The notes beneath the pieces are model-generated. The model ran no database searches, was not told the DNA's origin, and worked only from the letters and a program-made list of their open reading frames with translations. Below are positions 14,707-22,561 of a stretch of 33,859 bases of DNA, in pieces. Origin of the DNA: Comamonadaceae bacterium (lineage in GTDB: Bacteria > Pseudomonadota > Gammaproteobacteria > Burkholderiales > Burkholderiaceae_C); the NCBI GenBank assembly GCA_007280205.1, contig QYPX01000065.1:1-33859 (forward strand), given 5' to 3'. How positions within the stretch are numbered: the first letter of the stretch is position 1; the number at the start of each line of letters is the position of its first letter. A program made the position numbers and the translations under genes.

Positions 14707-15612
14707 ATGTCCACACCCGATTTCACGCAAGGTTGCGCCTTTGTACGCGGGCAGTATCTGCCGATCGCCCAGGCCAGCATTCCCATCACCGACTGGGGCT
14801 TTTTGCGCTCCGATGCCACCTACGATGTGGTGACCGTCTGGGAGGGTGCTTTCTTCCGGCTCGACGCGCATCTGGAACGCTTCCGGCGCAGTTGCCAGCG
14901 CTGGCGGCTAGCCACCGGGCTGACCGACGAGCAGGTTGCCGAGGTACTGGCGCAGTGTGTGCGGCTGAGCGGTCTGCGTTCCTCTTACGTCGAGATGATT
15001 TGCACGCGCGGTCAGCCACCCTGGGGCTCGCGCGATCCGCGTCTTGCGGTGAATCAGTTCTATGCCTTCGCCGTGCCCTTTGTCTGGATTGCCAATGCGC
15101 AGCAACGCGAACAAGGCCTGCACGTGAAGATCAGCGATGTGCAGCGCATTCCTGCGGCCTCGGTCGATCCGTCGGCCAAGAATTACCACTGGAACGATCT
15201 GACCATGGGCTTGCTCGGGGCGCTGGACGCCGGTGCCGACACGGTGCTGCTGGTGGACGGGCAAGGCAACGTGGTCGAGGGGCCCGGCTTTAACGTGTTT
15301 TGCGTCAGCGGCGGTGCACTGGTTACACCGGATCAGGGCATGCTCGAAGGCATCTCACGCCGAACTGTCATCGAAATCGCGCAATCGCTGGGCCTCGAAG
15401 TCCAACTGCGAACCTTGCCGGCGGATGAATTGCGCGGCGCGCAGGAAGTGCTGCTATCAACCTCGGGTGGCGGTGTGCTGCCGGTCACCAAGGTGGACCA
15501 GCAAGTCATTGCTAACGGAGCGCCGGGCCCGATCACACGCCAACTGGTGCAGACCTACTGGGCCTGGCACGCTGATCCGGCCTACAGCCGGGCCATCGAC
15601 TACACGCTCTGA
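14707..15612 (+). CDS. Class IV aminotransferase (branched-chain or D-amino-acid type)
   Basis: 301 residues of the fold-type IV PLP aminotransferase family. The PLP lysine is Lys158 in SAKNYHWNDL. Other family marks are the start FVRGQYLP...ASIPITDWGFLRSDATYDV, EGPGFNVFCV near 194 (binding the PLP nitrogen via Glu), and LLSTSGGGVLPVTKVD near 255. The family contains branched-chain and D-alanine aminotransferases and aminodeoxychorismate lyase; the substrate cannot be fixed from the sequence. AGGGAT precedes the ATG. It is the first clearly chromosomal gene after the integrated element and converges with the TauE-type gene, with a 4-bp gap. Confidence 0.88.
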   Translation: MSTPDFTQGCAFVRGQYLPIAQASIPITDWGFLRSDATYDVVTVWEGAFFRLDAHLERFRRSCQRWRLATGLTDEQVAEVLAQCVRLSGLRSSYVEMICTRGQPPWGSRDPRLAVNQFYAFAVPFVWIANAQQREQGLHVKISDVQRIPAASVDPSAKNYHWNDLTMGLLGALDAGADTVLLVDGQGNVVEGPGFNVFCVSGGALVTPDQGMLEGISRRTVIEIAQSLGLEVQLRTLPADELRGAQEVLLSTSGGGVLPVTKVDQQVIANGAPGPITRQLVQTYWAWHADPAYSRAIDYTL

Positions 15613-15616
15613 GGCT

Positions 15617-16429
15617 TCAGGCCAGAGCCTTGTAGAGCATGTAGGCAGCCAGCAGATACAGGATGCTGGCAAAAACCCGCTTGAGTTGTTTGACCGGTAA
15701 TTTGTGTGCGGCGCGCGCGCCCAGCGGTGCGGTGAGCACGCTGCAACTGGCGATGACAAGCAGTGCGGGCATCCAGATGTAGCCAAACGAGTAGGGCGGC
15801 AGATTCGGCACACTCTGGCCGGCGATGACGTAGCCGATGACGTTGGCCAGCGCGATCGGAAAACCCAAGGCCGCCGAAGTGGCCACGGCGTTGTGAATCG
15901 CCACGTTGCACCAGGTCATGAAGGGCACACTGACAAAACCGCCACCCGCACCGACCAGGCCGGACAGGAAACCAATCACGCTGCCAGCGCCTACCAGGCC
16001 GCCGGTCCCGGGCACCTGGCGCGTCGGTGCCGGCTTCTTGTCCAGATACATCTGGGTCGCCGAAAAGCTGACGAACAGGGCAAAGAACAGCGCCAGCGAC
16101 GAACCTTTGAGCAGTGCAAAAACGCCCAAGCTGGCCAGCGCGCCACCGAGCACGATGCCGGGGGCCAGACCCTTGACCAGATCCCAGCGCACGGCGCCGC
16201 GCTTGTGGTGTGCACGCACGCTGGAGATCGATGTGAAGATGATGGTCGCCATCGACGTCGCAATCGCCATCTTGACGGTGAGGTCGGCGCCAACCTCTCG
16301 TGCCGACAGGATCAGGGTAATGAAGGGAACCAGCAGCATGCCCCCGCCAATGCCCAAGAGGCCGGCCAGAAAGCCGGTAGCCAGGCCGAGGGCAACGAGT
16401 TCAATGATCAGCAGAGGTTCCAGGTTCAT
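15617..16429 (-). CDS. TauE/SafE-family membrane exporter
   Basis: 270 residues, almost entirely membrane segments (about eight). The family's two-fold repeat shows in GFLAGLLGIGGGMLLVPFI near residue 20 and GFLSGLVGAGGGFVSVPFM near 158. TauE/SafE proteins are inner-membrane permeases proposed to export sulfite, sulfoacetate or other organic anions. The actual substrate here is unknown. The promoter-like motif at 16455-16471 lies 26 bp upstream of the ATG. Confidence 0.92.
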   Translation of the reverse strand: MNLEPLLIIELVALGLATGFLAGLLGIGGGMLLVPFITLILSAREVGADLTVKMAIATSMATIIFTSISSVRAHHKRGAVRWDLVKGLAPGIVLGGALASLGVFALLKGSSLALFFALFVSFSATQMYLDKKPAPTRQVPGTGGLVGAGSVIGFLSGLVGAGGGFVSVPFMTWCNVAIHNAVATSAALGFPIALANVIGYVIAGQSVPNLPPYSFGYIWMPALLVIASCSVLTAPLGARAAHKLPVKQLKRVFASILYLLAAYMLYKALA

Positions 16430-16454
16430 GGGGGAGGGGAGCTGTAGTGCGCGT

Positions 16455-16471
16455 GAAGTATCGCACTGTTC
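16455..16471 (-). promoter_or_regulatory. Promoter-like motif, copy 1
   Basis: The 17-mer GAAGTATCGCACTGTTC is identical to one at 19824-19840. On the minus strand it contains TGCGATACT, a good extended -10 element. Both copies lie just upstream of minus-strand genes. Confidence 0.5.
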
Positions 16472-16527
16472 AAGCGCTATCAGCCCCCAACCTTTGGACT
16501 TTGACGGCAGGGTTTGCTGGCTGGTCC

Positions 16528-16767
16528 CTACTTTTCGTCGGCAACCGTCCGGGGCTGCTGCATTGCATCCTGTAGCGCTTGCTTGAACTGCTGCTGAATC
16601 TGTGTGGGCGACTGCCCAGGCGCACTGGCTGCACCCTGTGCGCCGTGGGTCGCGGGTGCTTGCAGTGAAGGCGCGATTGGTTGCGTTGAGGTGATCTGCT
16701 TTTTGACCAGAAAGGCCACGACGGCAAGACTGAGCAACAGAGCTATCAGGCTAAAAAATCCCTTCAT
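16528..16767 (-). CDS. Small single-pass membrane protein, unknown
   Basis: 79 residues; AAGGAG lies at ideal distance before the ATG at 16767. Residues 3-21 (GFFSLIALLLSLAVVAFLV) form a single membrane segment followed by KK. The rest is Ala/Pro/Gln-rich with a short amphipathic helix (SPTQIQQQFKQALQDAMQQ). It is probably anchored with the tail in the cytoplasm or periplasm. I recognise no domain. It follows the cobalamin-binding gene by 45 bp on the same strand. Confidence 0.7.
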   Translation of the reverse strand: MKGFFSLIALLLSLAVVAFLVKKQITSTQPIAPSLQAPATHGAQGAASAPGQSPTQIQQQFKQALQDAMQQPRTVADEK

Positions 16768-16812
16768 CGCAGAACTCCTTGAACCGTGGGACGAAAAGGC
16801 GTGACGCTGGCC

Positions 16813-17514
16813 TCAGCGAGAGGTCGCGTCATTGGTGCTGATCTTCTGCCAGGCTCTGATCGCGCCTTCGGTGCTATCAAAAACCTTGACGCCTGCCACC
16901 GGCGAAGCCTGCAGAAATGCAAAACCCTGGCCACCCGCCCAGATTTTGCAGCGCCGGGGTACGGCGCGACGCAGTGCCACCAGGTAGGGGCGTGCAATAT
17001 CGGGCCGTAACGCCAGACTCGCTGAGATGGCAAGCACCGTGATGTCCCAATCCTTGACTGCTTGCATCACGTCCGCGACCGGTGTCTGGGCACCCAGATT
17101 GAAACATTCTGCGCCTTGCAGTGTCAGCGCTGCCTGCACCGACAGCAAGCCCAATACGTGCGATTCGCCAGGCGGCGTGGTCAGCAGGATGCGCTGCTGT
17201 AAGCCCTTTGGCTGTCGCCCGAGCAAGTGACTCTGCACGACGGACTGCACGGCATCGGAGTAATGATGCTCGGCGTGAATGCCAAGACGACCGCCAGCCC
17301 AGGCCTCACCTACAGCCTGATTGAACGTGGGTAGCCGGTGCGAGGCAAAAGCCGCCAGGCCCTCTGCTTCAATCAATGCCGTGATATAGCCGCGCATCGT
17401 CCCCGGTAGGCTGCCTGGCGCCAGACACGCCAGCAATTGCTGCGCCGCTTCGTCGATCGCCGGCGCCTCTGGCTGGATAACGCTGCTCGTCAGCAGAGTA
17501 CTTGTCCTGGACAA
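16813..17514 (-). CDS. Cobalamin-binding domain protein (CarH-like sensor without the MerR helix-turn-helix)
   Basis: 233 residues if the TTG at 17514 is used; the next in-frame ATG is at 17397 and an upstream stop at 17530 prevents extension. The four-helix cap carries the W-x9-EH motif (Trp72, Glu82, His83). The Rossmann B12-binding part has E-x-H-x-x-G (GESHVLG, Glu117, His119, Gly122), where the His would ligate cobalt. These are hallmarks of CarH/LitR-type B12 photoreceptors. The N-terminal MerR-like DNA-binding domain, about 60 residues in that family, is absent. A 15-bp perfect palindrome overlaps the presumed start. It may act by protein contact or be a truncated regulator. Confidence 0.75.
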   Translation of the reverse strand: MSRTSTLLTSSVIQPEAPAIDEAAQQLLACLAPGSLPGTMRGYITALIEAEGLAAFASHRLPTFNQAVGEAWAGGRLGIHAEHHYSDAVQSVVQSHLLGRQPKGLQQRILLTTPPGESHVLGLLSVQAALTLQGAECFNLGAQTPVADVMQAVKDWDITVLAISASLALRPDIARPYLVALRRAVPRRCKIWAGGQGFAFLQASPVAGVKVFDSTEGAIRAWQKISTNDATSR

Positions 17515-17515
17515 G
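17501..17515. promoter_or_regulatory. Palindromic operator-like site CTTGTCCTGGACAAG
   Basis: Perfect 7+1+7 palindrome in the 76-bp gap between the divergent cobalamin-binding and response-regulator genes, with TATAGT five bases to its right on the plus strand. Position and symmetry suggest a dimeric regulator site controlling one or both genes. Confidence 0.5.
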
Positions 17516-17590
17516 AAGTGTATAGTGGGTCACGCAAAGAGATTGGGCCTTTGCCAACCAATCAGGAAATAGATCGGCACAAGAACAGCG

Positions 17591-17989
17591 ATGACGCAAC
17601 AAACCATCGGGCCAGTTGGTTCCGGGCGAGACACTATTCTGGTCGTTGATGACAGTCCGGATATCCGTCTGCTGATGCGCGTCACCCTGAGCAAGAAATA
17701 CCAGTTGCTCGAAGCCGAGAGCGCCACTGCCGCCTTGGAGCTGATACAAGTTCACCAGCCTCGACTGATCCTGCTCGACGTCATGATGCCAGGCGCCATG
17801 GATGGTTTGCAACTGCTCGATTTGATCAAGAGCGACGCCAAGCTCAAAAACATCATTGTCGGTATGGTGACGGCGCGCGGCCAGACTGCGGACGATATCG
17901 ATGCGCGTCGGCGTGGCGCCGACGCCTACTTCATCAAGCCCTTCAGCCCACGCGAGGTGGTCGCCTGGGTCGACAGCAAGTTGCAGTGA
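17591..17989 (+). CDS. Receiver-only response regulator (CheY-like)
   Basis: 132 residues consisting of a single receiver domain after a short leader. The acidic pocket is Asp20-Asp21, the phosphoacceptor is Asp63 (LLDVMMPG), the switch residue is Thr94 and the conserved Lys is Lys116 (IKPFSP). No output domain follows, so it works by protein interaction or within a phosphorelay. Its cognate kinase is not in the window. It diverges from the cobalamin-binding gene across the palindrome at 17501. Confidence 0.92.
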   Translation: MTQQTIGPVGSGRDTILVVDDSPDIRLLMRVTLSKKYQLLEAESATAALELIQVHQPRLILLDVMMPGAMDGLQLLDLIKSDAKLKNIIVGMVTARGQTADDIDARRRGADAYFIKPFSPREVVAWVDSKLQ

Positions 17990-18144
17990 GCCATCTCTAG
18001 CCATCGAACGCCCGTTCCTGCTGGCCATCGGAGTGCTCGGCGAAATTCAGCACCAGCTACTGCGCGACCGCTTGGAACTTGTGGGGCCAATTGATGGGAT
18101 GATCGACGGTTGAAAGTTTTAGTCAATCGTCGAAAAGGGTGCAA

Positions 18145-19041
18145 GTGTTCAAGAATATGATTGTTTATCGGGTCGCTCCAGAGTGGAGCGCCACTGCAGC
18201 GCAGATCGAGCAGGGTCTCGATGCCGGACGCTTTGTCGAGTGTGCTTCGACCCAGGAGAAGTCCATTGGCTGGTGCGAGCCCAGGGGCGAAGCCCATGGT
18301 CCGCTGGTGGAGTCGGTGGCTGGGCAGCTGATTTTCAAGCTGATGATCGAGACCCGCGCGCTACCAGGTTCGGTCGTTACGCGCAAAGTAAAAGATCGTG
18401 TCGCGCACATCGAGGCCTCCACGGGTCGAAAACCTGGCAAGAAGGAGACACGCGACATCAAGGACGACATCCGGCTGGAGTTGCTACCGATGGCGTTTAC
18501 CAAGCAAGTGTCCGTCGGGATCTGGATTGACCCGAAAGCCCGGCTGCTGGTGATCGACGCCGCGAGTCAAGCGCGCACCGATGATGTGGTAACGATGCTG
18601 GTCAAGTCTGTGCCAGGTCTGGCCGTGACGCTGTTCAATAGCAAGGTGTCGCCCAGCGCGGCCATGTCAGAGTGGCTGATCAGCCAGCAAGCTCCCGCAG
18701 GCTTTAGCGTCGATCGAGAGTGCGAGCTCAAAGCTGCTGACGAATCCAAGGCCGTAGTGCGTTACGCGCGTCACGCTCTGGACACCGACGAGGTACGCCA
18801 GCACGTTCAGTCGGGCAAACTGCCGACCCGACTGGCCCTCACCTGGGACGGTCGCGTCTCGTTTGTACTGACCGAGAACCTGCAAATCAAGAAACTGGCG
18901 TTTCTTGAGGTCGTCTTTGACAGCAAGGCGACGGGCAAGGATGACGGATTCGACGCCGACACCGCGCTTGCGACCGGCGAACTGCGCAGGCTTCTGCCCG
19001 ATTTGATGGAGGCTTTGGGTGGAGAACTGATGGCGGCTTGA
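18145..19041 (+). CDS. rdgC: Recombination-associated protein RdgC
   Basis: 298 residues from the GTG at 18145 (MFKNMIVYRV), with AAGGG upstream; a GTG at 18139 adds two residues. It keeps the RdgC pattern: FKNxxVYR at the start, SIGWCEPRG near 40, LELLPMAFTKQVSVGIWID near 117, WL...GF in the middle, LALTWDGRVSFVL near 230, and TGELRRLLPDLMEALGGE at the end. RdgC forms a ring around DNA and limits RecA loading in the nucleoid. It is a single gene convergent with the VOC gene (7-bp gap). Confidence 0.96.
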   Translation: MFKNMIVYRVAPEWSATAAQIEQGLDAGRFVECASTQEKSIGWCEPRGEAHGPLVESVAGQLIFKLMIETRALPGSVVTRKVKDRVAHIEASTGRKPGKKETRDIKDDIRLELLPMAFTKQVSVGIWIDPKARLLVIDAASQARTDDVVTMLVKSVPGLAVTLFNSKVSPSAAMSEWLISQQAPAGFSVDRECELKAADESKAVVRYARHALDTDEVRQHVQSGKLPTRLALTWDGRVSFVLTENLQIKKLAFLEVVFDSKATGKDDGFDADTALATGELRRLLPDLMEALGGELMAA

Positions 19042-19048
19042 GGCTGCC

Positions 19049-19756
19049 CTAGAGGCCGTGACTTTGCAACTGGATCGGGCCTTTGGGCGTGTGCAGGGTG
19101 ACGCTGAGGTTGGCCGGACCGGCTTCGATGGCAACGCCCGCCAGTCCGATCGCATCGTAAGCCGCCTGAAGCTTCGGCGCTGTCGGATGGGTCACGGAAA
19201 TGTTTTGCAGTGTCACACCCGATCGAGGCAGGCTGTTTCTTGGGTGCAGGCGCAAAGGTTCGGCGTCATCGGGTTTGCCCCATTGAATCAGGGTTGGGAG
19301 CGTGCCGTCGAACAAGCGCTGCCCATCCTCGCGCACGGTAATTTGCCACTGCAGCAAGCCCCGTCTGGAATGGCGACTGGCTTGAATCGCTGGCCCACGG
19401 TCAATGCCCTGGGCTTTCAAGGCAATTCGGGCGGCCTGAAGGTCGCTGGTGTTGGCAACAAAGTGCACGAGACGCGGGCCGATGGCGACGGCCGCCTGAA
19501 GCGCCGGATCGTCCATGTCGAACCAGCGCTTCTTTGTTGGGTTCGCAGCACGCGCAGCGTGCGGATTGATGGCGATGATCTCAAAGTAAGCCAGTGGGTT
19601 GGCTGGTGTGGCGATCTTGAACAATCGGTTGTGCGTTCCATACACGGCGTGTTCGCCGCCGGCGCCGGGCGTGATGCCCAAAGTTGCCTCGCACCATTGC
19701 ACCCCAAGCTCCAGGGTCCGTGCCACCACTACCAAGTGATCAATCTGTGTCTTCAT
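19049..19756 (-). CDS. VOC / glyoxalase-like domain protein
   Basis: 235 residues from the ATG at 19756; upstream in-frame sequence to 19858 is not protein-like. It opens with MKTQIDHLVVVARTLELGVQWCEATLGITPGAGGEHAVYGTHNRL, the classic first VOC module with a metal-binding His (IDH). A second module with the PNPxxxxxR-free, degenerate repeat follows around NISVTHPTAPKLQAAYDAIG. It is similar to the glyoxalase_3-type subfamily. The reaction is unknown. A promoter-like motif lies about 70 bp upstream (19824-19840). Confidence 0.85.
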   Translation of the reverse strand: MKTQIDHLVVVARTLELGVQWCEATLGITPGAGGEHAVYGTHNRLFKIATPANPLAYFEIIAINPHAARAANPTKKRWFDMDDPALQAAVAIGPRLVHFVANTSDLQAARIALKAQGIDRGPAIQASRHSRRGLLQWQITVREDGQRLFDGTLPTLIQWGKPDDAEPLRLHPRNSLPRSGVTLQNISVTHPTAPKLQAAYDAIGLAGVAIEAGPANLSVTLHTPKGPIQLQSHGL

Positions 19757-19823
19757 ATCTGGAATAGGTGTCTGCAAGTGCCGCTGGACTGTTGATTGAC
19801 ACCGCTGCCTGTGATGCCGCGGG

Positions 19824-19840
19824 GAAGTATCGCACTGTTC
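19824..19840 (-). promoter_or_regulatory. Promoter-like motif, copy 2
   Basis: Identical 17-mer to 16455-16471, again containing TGCGATACT on the minus strand, 68 bp upstream of the VOC gene start. The 158-bp gap 19757-19914 otherwise shows nothing recognisable. Confidence 0.5.
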
Positions 19841-19914
19841 CAAGCAGAGGCGTCGCATAGCTCGAATACCGGCGGCCAGGGAGAGAAACGTCTGCGACTA
19901 TCAGTGGTGCTCAA

Positions 19915-20448
19915 TCAAGGTAAGGGGGCCGCTTTGGATGAACTGCTTCTGTCCGGAAACTTGCCTTCGTTTTGCATCTTCTTGAACCAGTCTCTCAGCA
20001 TTCGTTCCTCAAAGCTGAAGCGGGTCAGTCTCAGCCAGACACCACGGTCGAAAAATGCCATGTCCTTAATGTCTTCATGACCTGACACGAGCAGTTGGCC
20101 AGTGCCATCAGTCAGCTTGTAATCCAGGGACATCCTTGGCCAGTACAAGGCCTTGATGACGCGGATGTCGTGCCACCGGCCAAAGTGCATTCCGTTGACC
20201 TCGCCCGCGAGATCGACATCCGTGACTGTGACATCCAGGACGTAGCCGTCGGGCAAACGCCTGGCCAGATCAGCGAAGAGCAGCTCAAAATCGCTGAACA
20301 GCCCTTCGCGAAATGAATCGCGCAGGTCATGGCCTTCTCGGATGTCCGTGTAATTGTCCGGCTCCTGCCATGTGACTTTGGCCTCACCTGCGCACGCAGC
20401 GCCGACAACAACCAAGGCTGTGAAGATGCTGAGAACAGATTTCTTCAT
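19915..20448 (-). CDS. DUF3016 family exported protein
   Basis: 177 residues with a clear signal peptide (MKKSVLSIFTALVVVGAACA, cleavage near residue 20). The mature part begins KVTWQEPDNYTDIRE and contains DGYVLDVTVTDVDLAGEVN and DIRVIKALYWPRMSLDYKLTD, characteristic of DUF3016. It is presumably periplasmic, possibly acting in the envelope; its function is unknown. The start overlaps the MaoC-like gene stop in an ATGA arrangement, so the two are probably co-translated. Confidence 0.88.
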   Translation of the reverse strand: MKKSVLSIFTALVVVGAACAGEAKVTWQEPDNYTDIREGHDLRDSFREGLFSDFELLFADLARRLPDGYVLDVTVTDVDLAGEVNGMHFGRWHDIRVIKALYWPRMSLDYKLTDGTGQLLVSGHEDIKDMAFFDRGVWLRLTRFSFEERMLRDWFKKMQNEGKFPDRSSSSKAAPLP

Positions 20449-20912
20449 TGCATCATCAGCGGTGTACGGCGACGGTAATGCTGACGACCCGTCATGCTGC
20501 AGACGACCTCATTCTTCTGGTTTAACACGTCCCACCGGAATTTCACTGTGCCGCGGGTCAGGTCCTTTTGCGATGGTGTTTGGTCGATCACGGTCGAATG
20601 TAGCCGTAGTCCGTCGCCTGGGCGCACCGGCTTGAACCAGCGCAACTCATCGAGTCCAGGCGAACCGATACAAGAGCTTTGGAGCAGGTAGCCATCGCAC
20701 ATGAGACGCATCGCCACGCCGCAAGTTTGCCAGCCGCTGGCGATCAGACCGCCGAAGGGTGAGGATTTTGCCGCCTCTTCATCAACGTGGTAAGACTGCG
20801 GATCGTAGTCGCGCGCAAAGCTCACGATTTCATCGGACGTGAGCACTCTCGGCTTTGACTCATATTGCCAACCGGGCGTGAAATCCTCCCAGTAGTACTT
20901 GATTGTGGTCAT
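20445..20912 (-). CDS. MaoC-like hydratase/dehydratase-fold protein
   Basis: 155 residues from the ATG at 20912, with GGAG 9 bases upstream; ATG codons at 20927 and 20936 are alternatives. The hot-dog fold is recognised by YYWEDFTPGWQYES, then FARDYDPQSYHVDEEAAKSSPFGGLIASGWQT, which contains the hydratase motif with catalytic Asp and His (DPQSYHVDEEAA...GGLIASG). The later part RWFKPVRPGDGLRLHSTV is also typical. Such proteins hydrate enoyl-CoA-type substrates. It is the first gene of a pair with the DUF3016 gene. Confidence 0.92.
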   Translation of the reverse strand: MTTIKYYWEDFTPGWQYESKPRVLTSDEIVSFARDYDPQSYHVDEEAAKSSPFGGLIASGWQTCGVAMRLMCDGYLLQSSCIGSPGLDELRWFKPVRPGDGLRLHSTVIDQTPSQKDLTRGTVKFRWDVLNQKNEVVCSMTGRQHYRRRTPLMMQ

Positions 20913-21012
20913 CGGTATCAGCTCCATGGTTGTCAATCTCGACCTGATCCTGAACTATATAGGGACCGCGATACGGGCTGTCATGTGGCCTTCATTTTCC
21001 TTGACTGTGAGG

Positions 21013-21037
21013 TTGCATGACAAAATGTCTCATGCAA
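21013..21037 (+). repeat. 8-bp inverted repeat spanning the methyltransferase start
   Basis: TTGCATGA (21013-21020) and TCATGCAA (21030-21037) are perfect inverted repeats with a 9-base spacer. They enclose both candidate ATGs (21017, 21032). In RNA this would be a hairpin over the start; in DNA it could be a protein site. Confidence 0.5.
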
Positions 21038-21676
21038 CAGACACCCGAAGACCTGCAACGCATCGCTGCGCGCACGCTGGGCTACTACGAGCAGAACGCC
21101 CAGGCGTTCTGGGAGGGCACGCGCGATCACGACGTGAGCCAAAACATCGACGCCTTACTGATGCATGTCGAGTCCACGCCCCCGCTTGAAATTCTTGACT
21201 TCGGTTGTGGTCCCGGGCGCGATCTCGTGCGCTTCAAGGCGCTTGGTCACCGTGTGACGGGGCTGGAGGGCTCGACGCAACTGGCCGCTCTGGCGCGAGC
21301 ACACAGCGGCTGTCAGGTGCTTGAACAGAACTTTCTGCAGCTGGTGCTGCCCCGCGAGCGATTTGATGGCGTGTTCGCCAACGCTGTGTTGTTCCACATC
21401 CCGAGCGAAGTGCTGCCACGCGTTTTGACGGACCTCCACACGGCACTCAAGCCGGGCGGCGTCCTGTTTTGCTCGAACCCGCATGGCGACGGCGTGGAGG
21501 GCTGGAACGGCGACCGCTATGGTGCCTTTTACGATTGGCCAACCTGGCGCAACTACGTGACAGTGGCCGGGTTCGCGGAGCTGACGCACTACTACCGACC
21601 AGCGGGTCTGCCACGCGAACAGCAGCCGTGGTTGGCCAGTGTCTGGCGCAAGGCGCCGACCATTTCCGCCCGCTAA
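21017..21676 (+). CDS. SAM-dependent class I methyltransferase
   Basis: 219 residues from the ATG at 21017; a second ATG at 21032 is equally possible because no clear ribosome-binding site precedes either. The SAM-binding motif I is LEILDFGCGPGRDL near residue 57, followed by VTGLEGSTQLAALAR (acidic end of strand 2) and the motif IV region ERFDGVFANAVLFHIP. LKPGGVLFCSNPHGDG completes the fold. This is the Methyltransf_11/25 type seen in small-molecule methyltransferases. The substrate is unknown. It converges on the 6S RNA gene. Confidence 0.9.
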   Translation: MTKCLMQQTPEDLQRIAARTLGYYEQNAQAFWEGTRDHDVSQNIDALLMHVESTPPLEILDFGCGPGRDLVRFKALGHRVTGLEGSTQLAALARAHSGCQVLEQNFLQLVLPRERFDGVFANAVLFHIPSEVLPRVLTDLHTALKPGGVLFCSNPHGDGVEGWNGDRYGAFYDWPTWRNYVTVAGFAELTHYYRPAGLPREQQPWLASVWRKAPTISAR

Positions 21677-21745
21677 ATCGAACTGCCCGGCTCGTGCCGG
21701 AGCGATGCGACACCCCTTCATCAGCCGGACCAAATCAGAGAAGGT

Positions 21746-21915
21746 GTCTGCAGTGCCACCGAGCCGGCATCCTGAACCGGGGTTCAGGTGGGCGAGGTCA
21801 ACTGCTCATTGGGTTCATCTGACGCGAGATGATCACGCTTGAGCAGCGATGTTCCAAGCCCGGGCTCTATGAGCATTGGTTCAAGGAAATATACAGCCCG
21901 GCATGCACTGCAGAC
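21746..21915 (-). ncRNA. ssrS: 6S RNA
   Basis: On the minus strand the transcript would begin GTCTGCAGTGC (21915-21905) and end GCACTGCAGAC (21756-21746), a perfect 11-bp closing stem. Near the 3' end the pattern CACCTGAACC-CC-GGTTCAGG resembles the E. coli 6S end CACCTTGAACC-AA-GGGTTCAAGG. A large central interrupted hairpin lies between (TGCTCATAGAGCCCGGGC region). The location right after zapA matches conserved zapA-ssrS synteny. 6S RNA mimics an open promoter and sequesters housekeeping RNA polymerase. End positions are accurate to a few bases. Confidence 0.88.
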
Positions 21916-21966
21916 GAAACAGATTGTAGGCTTAGCGGCTCGCTGCTGCAGCGCAGAATGTTTGTC

Positions 21967-22281
21967 TCAGAGCAGACGGCCGTCGTCGGCCAGTGCGCCG
22001 TCGAGTCGCTGCAGCAAAGAGGCTAGCAGCGGATCATGTTCAGTTGCCGTTGCGCTGCCCTGGCTGACCGGAGCAGGGGGCGTCTGGTCTGTCAGGTCAA
22101 AGGCCAGATTCAGCGCGGCAAGCACCGCAATGCGGTCGCGCGCCCTGATCTTGCCGCCATCGCGAATCTTGCACATGGCGCTGTCCACGCGCTCAACGGC
22201 CAGCAGCAATTGCTGGTCGCCGCCCTCGGGACAGCCCAGCAGGTAGCTCTGCCCCATGATTTGTACTTCAAGCTGTTTCAT
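21967..22281 (-). CDS. zapA: Cell division protein ZapA
   Basis: 104 residues. LEVQIMGQSYLLGCPEGGDQQLLLAVERVDSAM matches the ZapA N-terminal globular domain; IRDGGKIRARDRIAVLAALNLAFDL is the dimerising helix with the conserved RIAVLAALN. The rest is a less conserved helical tail. ZapA cross-links FtsZ protofilaments at the division ring. The ATG overlaps the upstream ZapB-like stop (ATGA), so the two are coupled; 6S RNA follows. Confidence 0.95.
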   Translation of the reverse strand: MKQLEVQIMGQSYLLGCPEGGDQQLLLAVERVDSAMCKIRDGGKIRARDRIAVLAALNLAFDLTDQTPPAPVSQGSATATEHDPLLASLLQRLDGALADDGRLL

Positions 22282-22508
22282 GCCGTGCTCTGTTGCTTGG
22301 TGCCGATGCTTGTTTCAGGCAGGCGCTCCAGCAGCGCATCGACCCGGGCGCGCGCTGCGCCGAGTCGGGACTTGAGGGAGTCGCGCTCCTGCGTCAGTGC
22401 GTCGACCTGCGCGCCCAGCAAGACGTTGGTGCGCTGCAGTTCCTGATAACGCAATAGCAGGCGCTCAACGCGCTCGGAAATTTGGTCGATTTGGGACGAG
22501 TTCGCCAT
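22278..22508 (-). CDS. ZapB-like coiled-coil protein (DUF904)
   Basis: 76 residues, nearly all one coiled coil: ISERVERLLLRYQELQRTNVLLGAQVDALTQERDSLKSRLGAARARVDALLERLP. This matches the small DUF904/ZapB-like family found immediately upstream of zapA in betaproteobacteria. It likely acts as a division-ring or ZapA-associated factor. ATG at 22508; the divergent B12 riboswitch promoter begins about 40 bp away. Confidence 0.88.
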   Translation of the reverse strand: MANSSQIDQISERVERLLLRYQELQRTNVLLGAQVDALTQERDSLKSRLGAARARVDALLERLPETSIGTKQQSTA

Positions 22509-22546
22509 AGGGTGCCATTGTAGGGTTTGTGTAAAGCAATCGGCGG

Positions 22547-22552
22547 TAGAAT
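22547..22552 (+). promoter_or_regulatory. Probable -10 of the btuB leader promoter
   Basis: TAGAAT at 22547-22552 lies just upstream of the riboswitch start, with GGTTTG as a weak -35 17 bp before it. Transcription would start near 22559, where the aptamer begins. Confidence 0.4.
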
Positions 22553-22561
22553 CCGGCCGTT

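Noticed and set aside
15704-16447. 247-residue plus-strand open frame
   Set aside because: Antisense to the TauE/SafE gene; polar repetitive composition typical of the complement of a membrane-protein gene.
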